Source: Oncomelania hupensis
Taxonomy: Eukaryota; Mollusca; Gastropoda; Littorinimorpha; Pomatiopsidae
NCBI GenBank assembly: GCA_036898135.1
Contig: CM072515.1
Location: 46,340,818 to 46,404,817 of the forward strand
Reading direction: 5' to 3'
DNA length: 64,000 bases
The notes beneath the pieces were generated by a model. It had not been told where the DNA came from and ran no database searches. It saw nothing but the letters and a program-made list of their open reading frames with translations. Of the stretch, positions 63,693 through 64,000 are shown piece after piece (position 1 is the first letter of the stretch; every line of letters starts with the position of its first letter). The translations under genes and the position numbers were made by a program.

Positions 63693-64000
63693 GTTGGTGC
63701 TACATCTGCCAACAGTACTGCTGCTACATTTGCTAACAATGTTGGTGCTACATCTGCCAACAATACTGCTGCTACATTTGCTAACAATGTCTGTGTACAT
63801 CTGGCAACAGTACTGCTGCTACATTTGCTAACAGTGTTGGTGCTACTTCTGCCAACAGTACTGCTGCTACATTTGCTAACAGTGTTGGTACTACATCTGC
63901 CAACAGTACTGCTGCTACATTTGCTAAAAGTGTTGGTGCTGCATCTGCCAGCAGTACTGCTGCTACATTTGCTAACAATGTTGGTGCTACATCTGCCAAC
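63693..64000. repeat. 48-bp minisatellite running off the window end
   Basis: About six copies of a 48-base unit built from two related 24-base halves ('gttggtgctacatctgccaa' and 'actgctgctacatttgctaa'). One unit (near 63790) is one base short, which breaks every reading frame through the array. The repeated peptides on either strand are therefore probably not a protein, at least in this part. Confidence 0.85.

Overview
This window reads as nuclear DNA from a metazoan, most likely a gastropod mollusc. Genes are intron-rich with GT-AG splicing and small exons. Intergenic and intronic DNA is AT-rich and crowded with microsatellites, LINE, SINE, LTR and TIR debris. Two secreted single-domain H-type lectin genes, a family best known from snails, also point to a mollusc. 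The species is not identifiable by eye. No operons, CRISPR arrays or prokaryotic features are present.

Layout. 3-128: last coding exon of an unidentified + strand gene with its poly(A) signal. 1.4-8.2 kb: repeat-derived DNA, comprising a deleted RTE-like LINE, scrambled Ty3/gypsy remains, a SINE, an LTR-like segment and a member of a 0.56-kb retroposon family here called B. 8.4-15.1 kb (-) and 19.0-21.2 kb (+): two paralogous H-type lectin genes in divergent (head-to-head) orientation. Both were rebuilt from four exons with matching phases: signal peptide, furin-type site plus coiled coil, a second coiled-coil exon, and the lectin domain. 22-32.7 kb: repeats, microsatellites and no convincing gene. 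32.8-41.4 kb (+) and 52.1-54.8 kb (+): two tandem ankyrin-repeat genes, each ending in a SOCS box, so probable substrate receptors for Elongin B/C-Cullin-5 ubiquitin ligases. 45-51.6 kb, between them: LINE fragments and one THAP zinc-finger exon. 54.8-64 kb: SINEs, a palindromic TIR element, B copies, the last exon of an unidentified - strand gene (61457-61683), a second THAP-like exon and a minisatellite running off the window end.

How the genes may work together. The lectins look like secreted, coiled-coil-multimerised carbohydrate-binding proteins of the innate-defence or egg-fluid type. The ankyrin-SOCS proteins would act inside the cell in protein turnover. Nothing in the sequence links the two pairs functionally; each looks like a local gene duplication.

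Most notable observations: (1) the divergent lectin pair, with a GC-AG intron, a (GA)n tract at the same splice donor in both genes, an extra heptad and a relocated cysteine; (2) degenerate tandem copies of the terminal coding segment downstream of two unrelated genes (SOCS gene 2 and the 61.5-kb gene); (3) a retroposon family defined here by four sets of perfect target-site duplications; (4) three different TIR elements with 5-6-bp flanking repeats, two of them inside ankyrin-SOCS gene introns. All boundaries and family calls were made by eye.
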